Assembly: GCA_905200265.1 (NCBI GenBank)
Contig: CAJKJS010000124.1
Coordinates: 1-5,275, forward strand
Direction of reading: 5' to 3'
Origin: an uncultured Oscillospiraceae bacterium
Lineage (GTDB): Bacteria; Bacillota; Clostridia; Oscillospirales; Acutalibacteraceae
DNA length: 5,275 nt
This document shows positions 1 through 5,275 of this stretch, piece after piece (the stretch's first letter is position 1; each line of letters starts with the position of its first letter). Under the pieces are notes generated by a model. It was not told where the DNA came from, did not search any database, and saw only the letters and a list, made by a program, of their open reading frames with translations. The position numbers were made by a program, and so were the translations under genes.

Positions 1-293
1 ATGCGCGATCGTTTTTTAAAAGGCTCTTTTTTCAATAAGGTGCGGCCGGAAGCAGACAGAGAGGGGGAGACGTTTTCCACTACAGGGGGCCACGGATAAC
101 AGACGCAAAAAGGGCAACAGACAAGAACAGCCACCCGGAAAAAAGGTGGCTGTTCGCTGTTTGAGCGCCCAAAACGGGCGTGCGTTTTGTTTGTATACGG
201 CACGAAGCCAAAGCACCGGGCCGGGGGGATCAGCCGAAGTTCTGAGCCGGGGCCTGAGCCAAGACACAAAGCCAAAGCATGGGGCCGGGGGGA
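1..293. other. Intergenic region left of the LOG-family gene; no convincing gene
   Basis: No reading frame here looks like a real gene. A frame opening at base 1 on the plus strand (ATG, stop at 97-99) would give about 32 residues, but no ribosome binding site can be seen because the window starts at the ATG. Short plus-strand frames that stop at about 19 and 38 could equally be the tail of a gene lying to the left. The stretch holds a strong hairpin (125-155), a smaller one (CGCCC 166-170 with GGGCG 176-180, followed by a T-rich run on the plus strand) and the first copy of a direct repeat (201-236). The region is best read as the 3' untranslated and terminator zone of the leftward operon. 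Confidence 0.6.
125..155 (-). terminator. Probable intrinsic terminator of the leftward nuclease-LOG operon
   Basis: An 11-bp perfect stem, GAACAGCCACC (125-135) with GGTGGCTGTTC (145-155), encloses a 9-nt loop. Read on the minus strand, the stem is followed by TTGTCTGTTG and, a few bases later, a run of five T. The U-tract is interrupted, so the terminator is probable rather than certain. It lies about 140 nt past the stop codon of the LOG-family gene, which implies a fairly long 3' untranslated region. Confidence 0.55.
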
Positions 294-300
294 TCAGCCG
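201..300. repeat. Imperfect direct repeat, 36-bp copies with 64-bp period
   Basis: Positions 201-236 and 265-300 match at 33 of 36 bases (mismatches at the 4th, 16th and 17th positions), with a 64-bp period. The shared core is rich in G and includes CCGGGGGGATCAGCCG. The right-hand copy contains the stop codon (TCA at 294-296, TGA on the minus strand) and last glycine codon of the LOG-family gene; the left-hand copy lies in its 3' untranslated region. The spacer also has two CTGAGCC heptamers (242-248 and 254-260). This looks like a partial tandem duplication of the gene's 3' end. Confidence 0.75.
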
Positions 301-875
301 TCTTTCAGCTGGTGGACGCTGAGCCCCAGCGGCGGCAGGTTTTCCATGTAGTCGAACAGTTCTTCCCGGTCGGTGGACAGCAAATACAGCATGCGGCAAT
401 TGGCCTTAATAAACCGCCGGTTCATGGAACAGAAAATCATGTGCTCCAGTTCGTCATAGTAATTTTGGAAATTATAAATGGCAATGGGTTTATCCATGCG
501 CCCCAGTTGCTTTAAGGTCATGACTTCGAACAGCTCTTCAAAGGTGCCAATGCCGCCGGGCACCACCAGAAACGCGTCGGCCAGTTCTTCCATTTTGGCT
601 TTGCGCTCCCGCATGGTTTCGGTGTAGATCAGTTCGTCGCACTGATCAAAAATGGCTTCGATACTCTCCTCCCGGAAAAAGGACGGGATCACCCCGGTGA
701 CCCGGCCCCCTGCGCTTTTCACGCCCCGAGCGGCTGCGCCCATAAGTCCGTTGCCGCCGGCCCCGAAAACCAGTTCGTGGCCGCGCTGTACCAGCATGGC
801 GCCCAGTTTTTCCACTTCCGCTACATAACTGGGGTCAATTTTCGTGCTGGCTGCTCCAAATACGCAAATTTTCAT
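294..875 (-). CDS. LOG-family (TIGR00730) nucleoside-monophosphate phosphoribohydrolase-like protein
   Basis: A 193-residue cytosolic Rossmann-fold protein of the LOG/YvdD type. Characterised members cleave the N-glycosidic bond of nucleoside 5'-monophosphates, including cytokinin ribotides, releasing base and ribose 5-phosphate. The family hallmarks are present: an N-terminal beta strand MKICVFGAAS, the glycine-rich GGNGLMG at 40-46, the RERK segment at 89-92, and the diagnostic PGGIGTFEE at 106-114 with the catalytic-type Glu114. The length is normal for the family (about 180-195). The ATG start is supported by AAAGGAG (plus-strand 886-892) with a 10-nt spacer. The gene follows the beta-CASP nuclease gene by 24 bp on the same strand, so the two are probably cotranscribed. 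Older databases call such proteins 'lysine decarboxylase', which is a misannotation. The family is confident; the substrate in this organism is unknown. Confidence 0.92.
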   Translation of the reverse strand: MKICVFGAASTKIDPSYVAEVEKLGAMLVQRGHELVFGAGGNGLMGAAARGVKSAGGRVTGVIPSFFREESIEAIFDQCDELIYTETMRERKAKMEELADAFLVVPGGIGTFEELFEVMTLKQLGRMDKPIAIYNFQNYYDELEHMIFCSMNRRFIKANCRMLYLLSTDREELFDYMENLPPLGLSVHQLKDG

Positions 876-899
876 CGTTTTCGATCTCCTTTCCCTTTG

Positions 900-2510
900 C
901 TACCGGTCCCACCGTTCGCACAAATTCAAAATCTGGCTGGTAAACCGCGCCAAATCCTTGTTGGTGCCGCCCCGGTTGTGCTCGATGACAATAAGCAGCC
1001 GCTGCCCGGCCTGCAAAAGCCGCTGGAACGCCGCGGTCGCTTTGCGGTGGGCCGCCGCCTTTTTATCCAGCCGCGCCATGTTGCCGGTGTGGATGCATAC
1101 GTTCTCTGTCAGGTCGTACACCGCGCCGCTATACGGCGCCGTGGCCGAATAGCCCAGGGTTTCCTCAATTTTAGCGGCAAAGGTTTCGCACACCATATCG
1201 TCGCCGTGATTGACATACACTTTTTCCGGCGGATTTTTTAGGTGCCCCAGCCAGTCGAGCAGCATATCCCGGTCGGCGTGGCCGCTGATGCCGTCCATCT
1301 GTTCAATGTGGGCGTTAATGCGGATCGGTTCGCCGAACAGCTTGACTTCCGGCGCGCCTTCCAGGATCACGCGCCCTAAAGACCCTTCCGCCTGGTACCC
1401 CACAAACAGGATGGTGCATTCCGGCCGCCACAAATTGTGCTTTAAGTGGTGGCGAATCCGCCCGGCTTCGCACATGCCGCTGGCCGACAGGATGACTTTG
1501 GGGGTGGGGTCGCCGTTAATCGCCATACTCTCTTCGCTGGTGACGGCGGTGTGCAGCCCGGGAAAGCGCAGGACTTCTTCGCCTTCGCTCAGCCGCCGGC
1601 GGGTTTCGTCGTCGTAATAATCCCACATATCCCCGTTTTCCCCGGAGTAAATGCGGGTGGCTTCCACGGCCAGAGGGCTGTCGACCCACACGGGGAAATC
1701 CCGGTGGTGGGGCAGCCGGTTTTGCTTTTTGATATCGTGGATGAGATACAAAAGCTCCTGGGTGCGCCCCACCGCAAAGGAGGGGATCACCACGTTGCCG
1801 CCGCGGTCCAGGGTTTGGCCGATGATGTCGGTCAGTTGCGTGATGTAATCCTGGCGCTCGCCGTGCAGCCGGTCGCCATAGGTGGATTCGATCACCACCA
1901 CGTCGGCCTTTTCGGGCTTTTGCGGGTTGCGGATCAGGGGCCGGTCGATGTTGCCCACGTCCCCGGAAAACAGCAGCACCTTTTTTTCGCCGCCTTCGGT
2001 GACGGTGATTTCAATACTCGAAGAGCCCATCAAATGCCCGGCGTCGAGGAACCGCACCGAAACGCCCTTTTCCACGGTGATCCTTTCCCCGTACCGGCAG
2101 CTTTTAAACTTCGGCAGGGTGTTTTCCACATCCTGCAGGGTGTAAAGCGGCTCATACCCGTCATCGCCGGAGCGCTTGGCCCGGCGGTTGCGCCATTTCG
2201 CTTCACTCTCCTGAATGTGCGCCGAATCCCGCAGCATAATGCCGCACAGCTGCACCGTGGCGCCGGTGGCATAAATGGAGCCCCGGAACCCCCCGGCGGT
2301 CAGCGCCGGTAACCGGCCGGAATGGTCGATGTGAGCGTGGGTGAGCAGGACGCAGTCGATTTCGGCAGGGGACAGGGGCAGCGGCGTATTTTCGAAGGTA
2401 TCGGCCCCCTGTTCCAGTCCGCAGTCGATCAGGATCTGCCGGCCGTTGACCGAAAGCAGCGTACACGACCCGGTCACTTCATGGGCAGCGCCCAAAAATG
2501 TCAATTTCAC
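900..2510 (-). CDS. MBL-fold metallo-hydrolase with beta-CASP and RMMBL domains (CPSF/Ysh1-like RNase)
   Basis: A 536-residue cytosolic protein of the metallo-beta-lactamase/beta-CASP superfamily, whose members act on RNA using two zinc ions as endo- or 5' exonucleases. The metal-binding set is intact: THAHIDHSG at 57-65 (His58, His60, Asp62, His63), His159 in DAGHLMGS, Asp184 in FSGDVG, and the RMMBL histidine His411 in ISGHADRD. The beta-CASP part runs from about 205 to 395 and includes VVIESTYGDR (Glu208), VIPSFAVGRTQE (241-252), SASGMCEAGR (342-351) and GYQAEGSLGR (371-380). After the RMMBL domain comes a tail of about 70 residues (467-536) that is basic in part. The start is GTG (CAC at 2508-2510), set by a strong AAAGGAGGA site 7 nt away. 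It is the first gene of a two-gene operon with the LOG-family gene. It resembles the CPSF-like family more than RNase J, which is longer. The RNA target is unknown. Confidence 0.93.
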   Translation of the reverse strand: MKLTFLGAAHEVTGSCTLLSVNGRQILIDCGLEQGADTFENTPLPLSPAEIDCVLLTHAHIDHSGRLPALTAGGFRGSIYATGATVQLCGIMLRDSAHIQESEAKWRNRRAKRSGDDGYEPLYTLQDVENTLPKFKSCRYGERITVEKGVSVRFLDAGHLMGSSSIEITVTEGGEKKVLLFSGDVGNIDRPLIRNPQKPEKADVVVIESTYGDRLHGERQDYITQLTDIIGQTLDRGGNVVIPSFAVGRTQELLYLIHDIKKQNRLPHHRDFPVWVDSPLAVEATRIYSGENGDMWDYYDDETRRRLSEGEEVLRFPGLHTAVTSEESMAINGDPTPKVILSASGMCEAGRIRHHLKHNLWRPECTILFVGYQAEGSLGRVILEGAPEVKLFGEPIRINAHIEQMDGISGHADRDMLLDWLGHLKNPPEKVYVNHGDDMVCETFAAKIEETLGYSATAPYSGAVYDLTENVCIHTGNMARLDKKAAAHRKATAAFQRLLQAGQRLLIVIEHNRGGTNKDLARFTSQILNLCERWDR

Positions 2511-2517
2511 ACAGCAG

Positions 2518-2526
2518 TCCTCCTTT
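2518..2526 (-). promoter_or_regulatory. Shine-Dalgarno site fixing the GTG start of the beta-CASP nuclease
   Basis: Plus-strand TCCTCCTTT reads AAAGGAGGA on the minus strand, an almost full anti-16S match. It lies 7 nt before GTG (2510-2508). The protein from this codon opens MKLTFLGAAHEVTGSC, the normal N-terminus of this family, so GTG is the real start. Confidence 0.85.
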
Positions 2527-2573
2527 AACGAAAGGAATCGGTTCCCCTCTATAAGAGCTGGGTGGCTAGGATT

Positions 2574-2603
2574 ATTGTAGCACAGTGACGGTCAAAACAT
2601 CAA
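2574..2603 (-). promoter_or_regulatory. Predicted promoter of the nuclease-LOG operon
   Basis: On the minus strand, TTGATG (plus-strand 2598-2603) is followed after 18 bp by TACAAT (plus-strand 2574-2579), a 5/6 match to TATAAT. The -10 is preceded by TGC, giving an extended -10 (TGnTACAAT). Transcription would start near 2567, leaving a leader of about 57 nt. A TTGACC lies closer, but only 10 bp from the -10, so it is not the -35 of this promoter. Confidence 0.6.
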
Positions 2604-2663
2604 GTAAAACTGCGGCTGTTTACAAAAGTTTTATCTATTTTGCCGGTTTTCTCCCGAAAAACC
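2604..2663. promoter_or_regulatory. Two small inverted repeats between the divergent promoters (candidate operators)
   Basis: GTAAA (2604-2608) and TTTAC (2619-2623) form a gapped 20-bp dyad directly upstream of the leftward -35. GGTTTT (2645-2650) and AAAACC (2658-2663) form a second dyad ending just before the rightward -35 at 2666. Their positions between two divergent promoters suit regulator binding. The arms are short (5 and 6 bp) in AT-rich DNA, so chance is possible. I recognise no known operator consensus. Confidence 0.25.
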
Positions 2664-2665
2664 AT

Positions 2666-2694
2666 TTGACAGGATTTGGCCGTCCCGGTATGAT
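2666..2694 (+). promoter_or_regulatory. Consensus sigma-70/sigma-A promoter of aroD
   Basis: TTGACA (2666-2671, perfect -35) is separated by 17 bp from TATGAT (2689-2694, 5/6 match to the -10). The predicted start is near 2701, giving a short leader of about 29 nt. The leader is purine-rich and carries GGAGG (2718-2722) 7 nt before the ATG, with a second AAGGAG at 2711-2716. The short leader leaves no room for an attenuator or riboswitch. Confidence 0.85.
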
Positions 2695-2729
2695 TAAAAG
2701 GAAAGAAAAAAAGGAGCGGAGGAAAAAAC

Positions 2730-3503
2730 ATGAATCCCCTGGTTGTGCGCGGCTGTGCCTTTGGCACAGGCCATGAAAAAATCTGTGTGCCACTGATGGC
2801 CGCTGATATCCCTGCCCTGCGGCAGCAGGCCAAAGCGGCGATAAAAGCCGGGTGCGACCTGGTGGAATGGCGGGTGGACGCGTTAAAAGACGGGCTGCAT
2901 CTTGACGTGATGCGCCCGGCCCTGCGGGCCCTGCGGGAGGAAATGGGGGAAAAACCCATCTTATTTACCTTCCGCACCAAGGAGGAAGGGGGCCTTGCCC
3001 CTGCCGCGTGGGACGCATACGCAGCGCTGTACCGGGCCGCGGTGGAAGAACCAAACGGCGCCGATTTATTCGATTTGGAAATAAACCGGGGCGAAGAGCG
3101 GGTGACGGCCCTGATGCAGGCAATGAAACAAAAGGGCGGGCATGTGGTCATGAGCTACCACGATTTTCATAAAACGCCGGAACAAACGGCCATCCAGGCG
3201 ATTTTCCGCCGCATGGCGAAAAAGGGGGCCGATATCGGCAAAGTAGCCGTCATGCCCCGGACGAAACAGGATGTGCTGACCCTGATGCAGGCAGCCGCCT
3301 GGGCCGGCGAAACGTATAAGGACAGGCTCTTTATCGCCATTTCCATGGGGCCGCTGGGGATGCTCAGCCGCCTAGCGGGGTACCTGACCGGCTCCTGCCT
3401 TACCTTTGGCACGGCGGGGCGCTCGTCGGCTCCCGGCCAGCTCCCCGCGAAAACGCTGCGGGCGGCGCTTTCCCTGCTGCCCGGGGAGGAAATCGAACCT
3501 TAA
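2730..3503 (+). CDS. aroD: Type I 3-dehydroquinate dehydratase
   Basis: A 257-residue cytosolic enzyme of the shikimate pathway that dehydrates 3-dehydroquinate to 3-dehydroshikimate through a Schiff base (class I, (beta/alpha)8 barrel, syn elimination). The active-site set is complete and numbered one higher than in the Salmonella enzyme: EWRVD at 46-50 (Glu46, Arg48), TFRTKEEGG at 80-88 (Arg82, Glu86), SYHDF at 142-146 with catalytic His144, Schiff-base Lys171 in GKVAVMP, SMGPLGMLSR at 205-214 with Arg214, and SSAPGQLP at 232-239 (Ser233, Gln237). The length is typical. The ATG start is supported by GGAGG 7 nt upstream. The gene has its own consensus promoter and a weak terminator, so it appears to be transcribed alone; no other aro gene lies in the window. 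The identification is very secure. Confidence 0.96.
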   Translation: MNPLVVRGCAFGTGHEKICVPLMAADIPALRQQAKAAIKAGCDLVEWRVDALKDGLHLDVMRPALRALREEMGEKPILFTFRTKEEGGLAPAAWDAYAALYRAAVEEPNGADLFDLEINRGEERVTALMQAMKQKGGHVVMSYHDFHKTPEQTAIQAIFRRMAKKGADIGKVAVMPRTKQDVLTLMQAAAWAGETYKDRLFIAISMGPLGMLSRLAGYLTGSCLTFGTAGRSSAPGQLPAKTLRAALSLLPGEEIEP

Positions 3504-3512
3504 CAAAAAAAC

Positions 3513-3533
3513 ACCGGAAAGTTTTTCGGTTTT
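3513..3533 (+). terminator. Weak intrinsic terminator after aroD
   Basis: ACCGGAA (3513-3519) pairs with TTTCGGT (3524-3530), including one G-U pair, around a 4-nt loop, and the 3' arm runs into TTTT (3530-3533). It starts 10 nt after the aroD stop codon. A competing hairpin, TTTTCG (3523-3528) with CGAAAA (3536-3541), uses part of the same bases. Efficiency is probably moderate. Confidence 0.5.
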
Positions 3534-3545
3534 ATCGAAAAGGAC

Positions 3546-3574
3546 TTGACTTTTGCCTTATAATCGTCTAAAGT
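3546..3574 (+). promoter_or_regulatory. Predicted promoter of the aldo/keto reductase gene
   Basis: TTGACT (3546-3551, 5/6 match) is followed after 17 bp by TAAAGT (3569-3574, 4/6 match). A perfect TATAAT sits at 3559-3564 but only 7 bp from the TTGACT and without a good -35 of its own, so the -10 choice is uncertain. With the first reading, transcription starts near 3581 and the leader is about 109 nt. Confidence 0.5.
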
Positions 3575-3620
3575 AGTATGTGAACAAACTTTTTAAACGC
3601 AGTTGGCATAACAGCCGCTG

Positions 3621-3661
3621 CCGGCGCCCGCCGGGGTACGGAAAAACACCGGCCGGGTACC
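3621..3661 (+). other. GC-rich, potentially folded leader of the reductase mRNA
   Basis: CCGGC (3621-3625) and GCCGG (3630-3634) form a compact stem with loop GCCC. A second GCCGG (3652-3656) could pair with the same CCGGC instead, and GGTAC (3635-3639) could pair with GTACC (3657-3661). The leader therefore allows alternative folds ending about 12 nt before the ribosome binding site. No known riboswitch family is recognised. Confidence 0.3.
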
Positions 3662-3673
3662 AAAACATATGCG

Positions 3674-3679
3674 AAGGAG
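3674..3679 (+). promoter_or_regulatory. Shine-Dalgarno site that decides the reductase start
   Basis: AAGGAG lies 10 nt before the ATG at 3690. An in-frame ATG at 3669 lies upstream of and would include this site in its coding sequence; it has no ribosome binding site of its own, and the extra seven residues are not family-like. The start at 3690 is preferred. Confidence 0.8.
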
Positions 3680-3689
3680 CGAGACGATC

Positions 3690-4673
3690 ATGCGTTATAA
3701 AGTGCTGGGCAAAACGGGCCTGAACGTTTCGGTGGCTACGGTGGGTACGTGGGCCATCGGCGGTTCCGGTTGGGGCGAAGTGGATCGGGACGATTCCATT
3801 AAGGCGATCCGCGCCATGCTGGACAACGATGTGAACATTATTGATACCGCCCCCATTTACGGGTGCGGCTATTCCGAAGAAGTGGTAGGCGACGCGATTC
3901 AGGGGTATGACCGCGAAAAGCTGATCCTGTCCACCAAGTGCGGCCTGGTATGGGGCGAAGGCGCGCCGAAAGACGGCCGCGATATTTCCGGCAAGAGCAT
4001 CATGAAGGAAATTGACGAATCCCTGCGCCGCCTGAAAACCGATTACATCGATATCTATCACGTGCACAAGCCCGACTTTAAGGGCACGCCGTTTGAAGAT
4101 ACCATGAGCGCCATGATGAAATTAAAGGAAAGCGGCAAGATCCGCCACATCGGCCTGTCGAACTTCTCCATTGAGCAGACGAAAGAATGCATGAAGTACG
4201 GCGACGTGGAAGTGATTCAGCCCCCGTTCTCCATGATCGACCAGCGGGAACGCCCTGTGCTGGAATTTGCCAAGGAAAATAACATTGGTGTCATGACCTA
4301 CGGTTCCCTGGGCGCCGGTATGCTCACCGGTACCATCCGCACCCTGCCTAATTGGGACCCCCGCGACATGCGCTTTGTGTTCTACGATTATTTCAAAGAG
4401 CCCAAATTCTCCAAGGCCCAGGAACTTTTGAAGGTCCTCGATAAAGTGGCCGAAGCCCGGCAGGTGCCGGTGGCTCAGGTCGCCGTGAACTGGATTACGG
4501 CTCATCCGCTGGTGGATACGGCTCTGATGGGTGTGCGCAATAAGCACGAAGCCGACGAAAACTGCTCGGCAACCTCCTGGGAACTGACCGCCGACGAAAT
4601 CGCCATGCTCAACGAAGCCGTGGCCGAATACGAACGCGAAACCCCCAAAGAAGGGTCTCCCACGAAACGGTAA
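3690..4673 (+). CDS. Aldo/keto reductase family oxidoreductase
   Basis: A 327-residue cytosolic NAD(P)H-dependent oxidoreductase with the aldo/keto reductase (beta/alpha)8 barrel; the family reduces aldehydes and ketones. The catalytic tetrad is visible: Asp52 and Tyr57 in IIDTAPIYGCGYSE, Lys83 in LSTKCG, and His126 in DIYHVHKPD. Further family marks are the N-terminal MRYKVLGKTGLNVSVATVGTW, GLSNFS at 155-160, Gln177 in the PPFSM segment, YGSLGAGMLTG at 204-214, and the cofactor-phosphate-binding GVRNKHEADEN at 281-291. The length fits the family. It has no iron-sulfur cluster cysteine motif, unlike the longer ferredoxin-type members. It has its own predicted promoter and a leader of about 109 nt, and may be cotranscribed with the hydrolase gene 101 bp downstream, since no promoter is evident between them. 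The physiological substrate cannot be told from sequence. Confidence 0.93.
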   Translation: MRYKVLGKTGLNVSVATVGTWAIGGSGWGEVDRDDSIKAIRAMLDNDVNIIDTAPIYGCGYSEEVVGDAIQGYDREKLILSTKCGLVWGEGAPKDGRDISGKSIMKEIDESLRRLKTDYIDIYHVHKPDFKGTPFEDTMSAMMKLKESGKIRHIGLSNFSIEQTKECMKYGDVEVIQPPFSMIDQRERPVLEFAKENNIGVMTYGSLGAGMLTGTIRTLPNWDPRDMRFVFYDYFKEPKFSKAQELLKVLDKVAEARQVPVAQVAVNWITAHPLVDTALMGVRNKHEADENCSATSWELTADEIAMLNEAVAEYERETPKEGSPTKR

Positions 4674-4708
4674 TCCCCGAACATTTGTCATAGAACATTC
4701 CGAAAAAA

Positions 4709-4744
4709 CAGAGAGGCCGGCGCTACCATACGCCGGCCTCTCTG
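4709..4744. terminator. Perfect 14-bp hairpin between the reductase and hydrolase genes
   Basis: CAGAGAGGCCGGCG (4709-4722) pairs perfectly with CGCCGGCCTCTCTG (4731-4744) around an 8-nt loop, starting 35 nt after the reductase stop codon. On the plus strand the stem is followed by CTATGGGG, with no U-tract. On the minus strand it is followed by TGTTTTTT (from the A-run at 4703-4708), a good U-tract. As an intrinsic terminator it therefore points leftward; for rightward transcription it may only stabilise the reductase mRNA 3' end or cause partial termination. Confidence 0.7.
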
Positions 4745-4774
4745 CTATGGGGAGAAAAAAGAAAGGAGTTTTTT

Positions 4775-5275
4775 ATGGACCGGTATATCCCCCCGCGGGA
4801 CGTGAGCCGTGAGGCTTTCCCCGAATCCGAAAAATCCTGCCCCGGCATGCAAATTCTGCCCGCCGATTTTACCCCCCGTACGTGCCGGGCGATTTTGCAG
4901 GTGCCCTATGCCAAAAAAAGCGGGCGCACGCTCCATCTGCACCTGATCGTGCCGGAACAAAAGGAGGGGGAAGAGGGGAAAACGTTTCCGCTGCTTTTGT
5001 TCATCCAGGGCTCGGCCTGGCGGCAGCAGGATTTGGGGCTGAATCTCTGTAATTTGCCCCAAATGGCCCGGCGGGGCTTTGTGGTAGCGCTTATTGAATA
5101 CCGCCCGTCGGACATCGCGCCGTTCCCCGCCCAGATTTGCGACGCCAAAACGGCGCTGCGGTTTTTGCTACGCCACCAGGAAGAATATTCGTTTGACCCC
5201 AGGAGGGTCTTTTTGTGGGGGGATTCGTCCGGCGGCCACACGGCGGTGATGACAGCCCTGACGGCCCACGACCCC
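4775..5275 (+). CDS. Alpha/beta hydrolase (BD-FAE/HSL-like esterase), 3' end cut by the window
   Basis: An open frame runs from ATG 4775 to the window end (167 residues, no stop), so the gene is partial. AAAGGAG (4762-4768) lies 6 nt upstream. The translation starts MDRYIPPRDVSREAFPESEK and shows an alpha/beta hydrolase core: strand FPLLLFIQGSAW (71-82) carrying the oxyanion-loop region, strand GFVVALIEYR (101-110), the helix FPAQICDAKTALRFLL (117-132), and the nucleophile elbow GDSSGG (149-154) with Ser151. FPAQICDAK resembles the FPAQ..D.K segment common in the esterase/BD-FAE group. The catalytic Asp and His would lie beyond the window. No signal peptide or membrane segment is seen, so it is probably cytosolic. 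The substrate is unknown; carboxylesters or acyl-sugars are typical of the group. It is probably expressed with the upstream reductase. Confidence 0.88.
   Translation, partial: MDRYIPPRDVSREAFPESEKSCPGMQILPADFTPRTCRAILQVPYAKKSGRTLHLHLIVPEQKEGEEGKTFPLLLFIQGSAWRQQDLGLNLCNLPQMARRGFVVALIEYRPSDIAPFPAQICDAKTALRFLLRHQEEYSFDPRRVFLWGDSSGGHTAVMTALTAHDP

Noticed and set aside
1..99. Possible 32-residue plus-strand small protein starting at base 1
   Set aside because: No upstream sequence is available to show a ribosome binding site, and the peptide has no recognisable feature. It could be part of a longer frame or chance.
201..300. CRISPR-like repeat
   Set aside because: There are only two imperfect copies, one overlapping a coding sequence, with no further units and no cas genes.
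16..399. Minus-strand open frame overlapping the 3' end of the LOG-family gene
   Set aside because: It is out of frame with the LOG gene, rich in Pro, Arg and Cys, and lacks recognisable motifs or a ribosome binding site.
1446..2312. Long (288-codon) plus-strand open frame antisense to the nuclease gene
   Set aside because: It lies wholly inside a gene with complete family motifs, its translation is low-complexity and unlike any family I know, and it has no ribosome binding site. Long antisense frames are expected in GC-rich genes.
2600..3151. 183-codon minus-strand frame over the aroD 5' half and promoter
   Set aside because: It is antisense to a secure gene, rich in Ser, Arg and Ala, and runs through the consensus aroD promoter.
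3604..3620. TTGGCA-like segment considered as a sigma-54 (-24/-12) promoter
   Set aside because: TGGCAT is not followed by a TTGC element at the required distance.
3669..3689. Upstream in-frame ATG for the aldo/keto reductase
   Set aside because: The AAGGAG at 3674-3679 lies downstream of this ATG and is well spaced for the ATG at 3690, where the family's N-terminal motif begins.
4122..4691. 189-codon minus-strand frame antisense to the aldo/keto reductase
   Set aside because: Its translation is rich in His, Gly and Phe, typical of an antisense shadow, and the sense gene has a full catalytic tetrad. Its presumed start lies just left of the hairpin, but no ribosome binding site was seen.

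Overview
The window reads as an ordinary housekeeping stretch of bacterial chromosome. It is GC-rich, densely coding, has strong AAAGGAG-type ribosome binding sites and near-consensus sigma-70/sigma-A promoters. Together with the gene types (a Gram-positive-style beta-CASP nuclease, a LOG-family hydrolase, a type I dehydroquinate dehydratase), this suggests a GC-rich member of the Firmicutes, perhaps Negativicutes or Clostridia. That placement is inference; no rRNA or other strong taxonomic marker is present.

Layout: positions 1-293 hold no convincing gene. They carry a hairpin that probably ends the leftward operon, and a 36-bp direct repeat with a 64-bp period that runs into the stop codon of the first gene. 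A two-gene leftward operon follows: an MBL-fold/beta-CASP RNA-processing-type nuclease (900-2510, GTG start) and then a LOG/TIGR00730 nucleoside-monophosphate phosphoribohydrolase-like protein (294-875), 24 bp apart. A 219-bp divergent intergenic region (2511-2729) contains a leftward promoter, a rightward consensus promoter (TTGACA-17-TATGAT) and two small inverted repeats.

Rightward genes: aroD (2730-3503, shikimate pathway) with its own weak terminator; then a promoter, a GC-rich possibly folded leader and an aldo/keto reductase (start best placed at 3690, end 4673). A perfect 14-bp hairpin (4709-4744) separates this from an alpha/beta hydrolase (4775 onward) that is cut by the window end.

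The genes do not form one pathway. The leftward pair may share a role in RNA or nucleotide turnover. AroD works in aromatic amino acid biosynthesis. The reductase and hydrolase have no assignable substrate. I found no mobile element, CRISPR array, RNA gene or evident undescribed system. The points most worth a second look are the 3'-end repeat, the hairpin whose U-tract faces the antisense strand, the structured leader of the reductase gene, and the nuclease's C-terminal extension.
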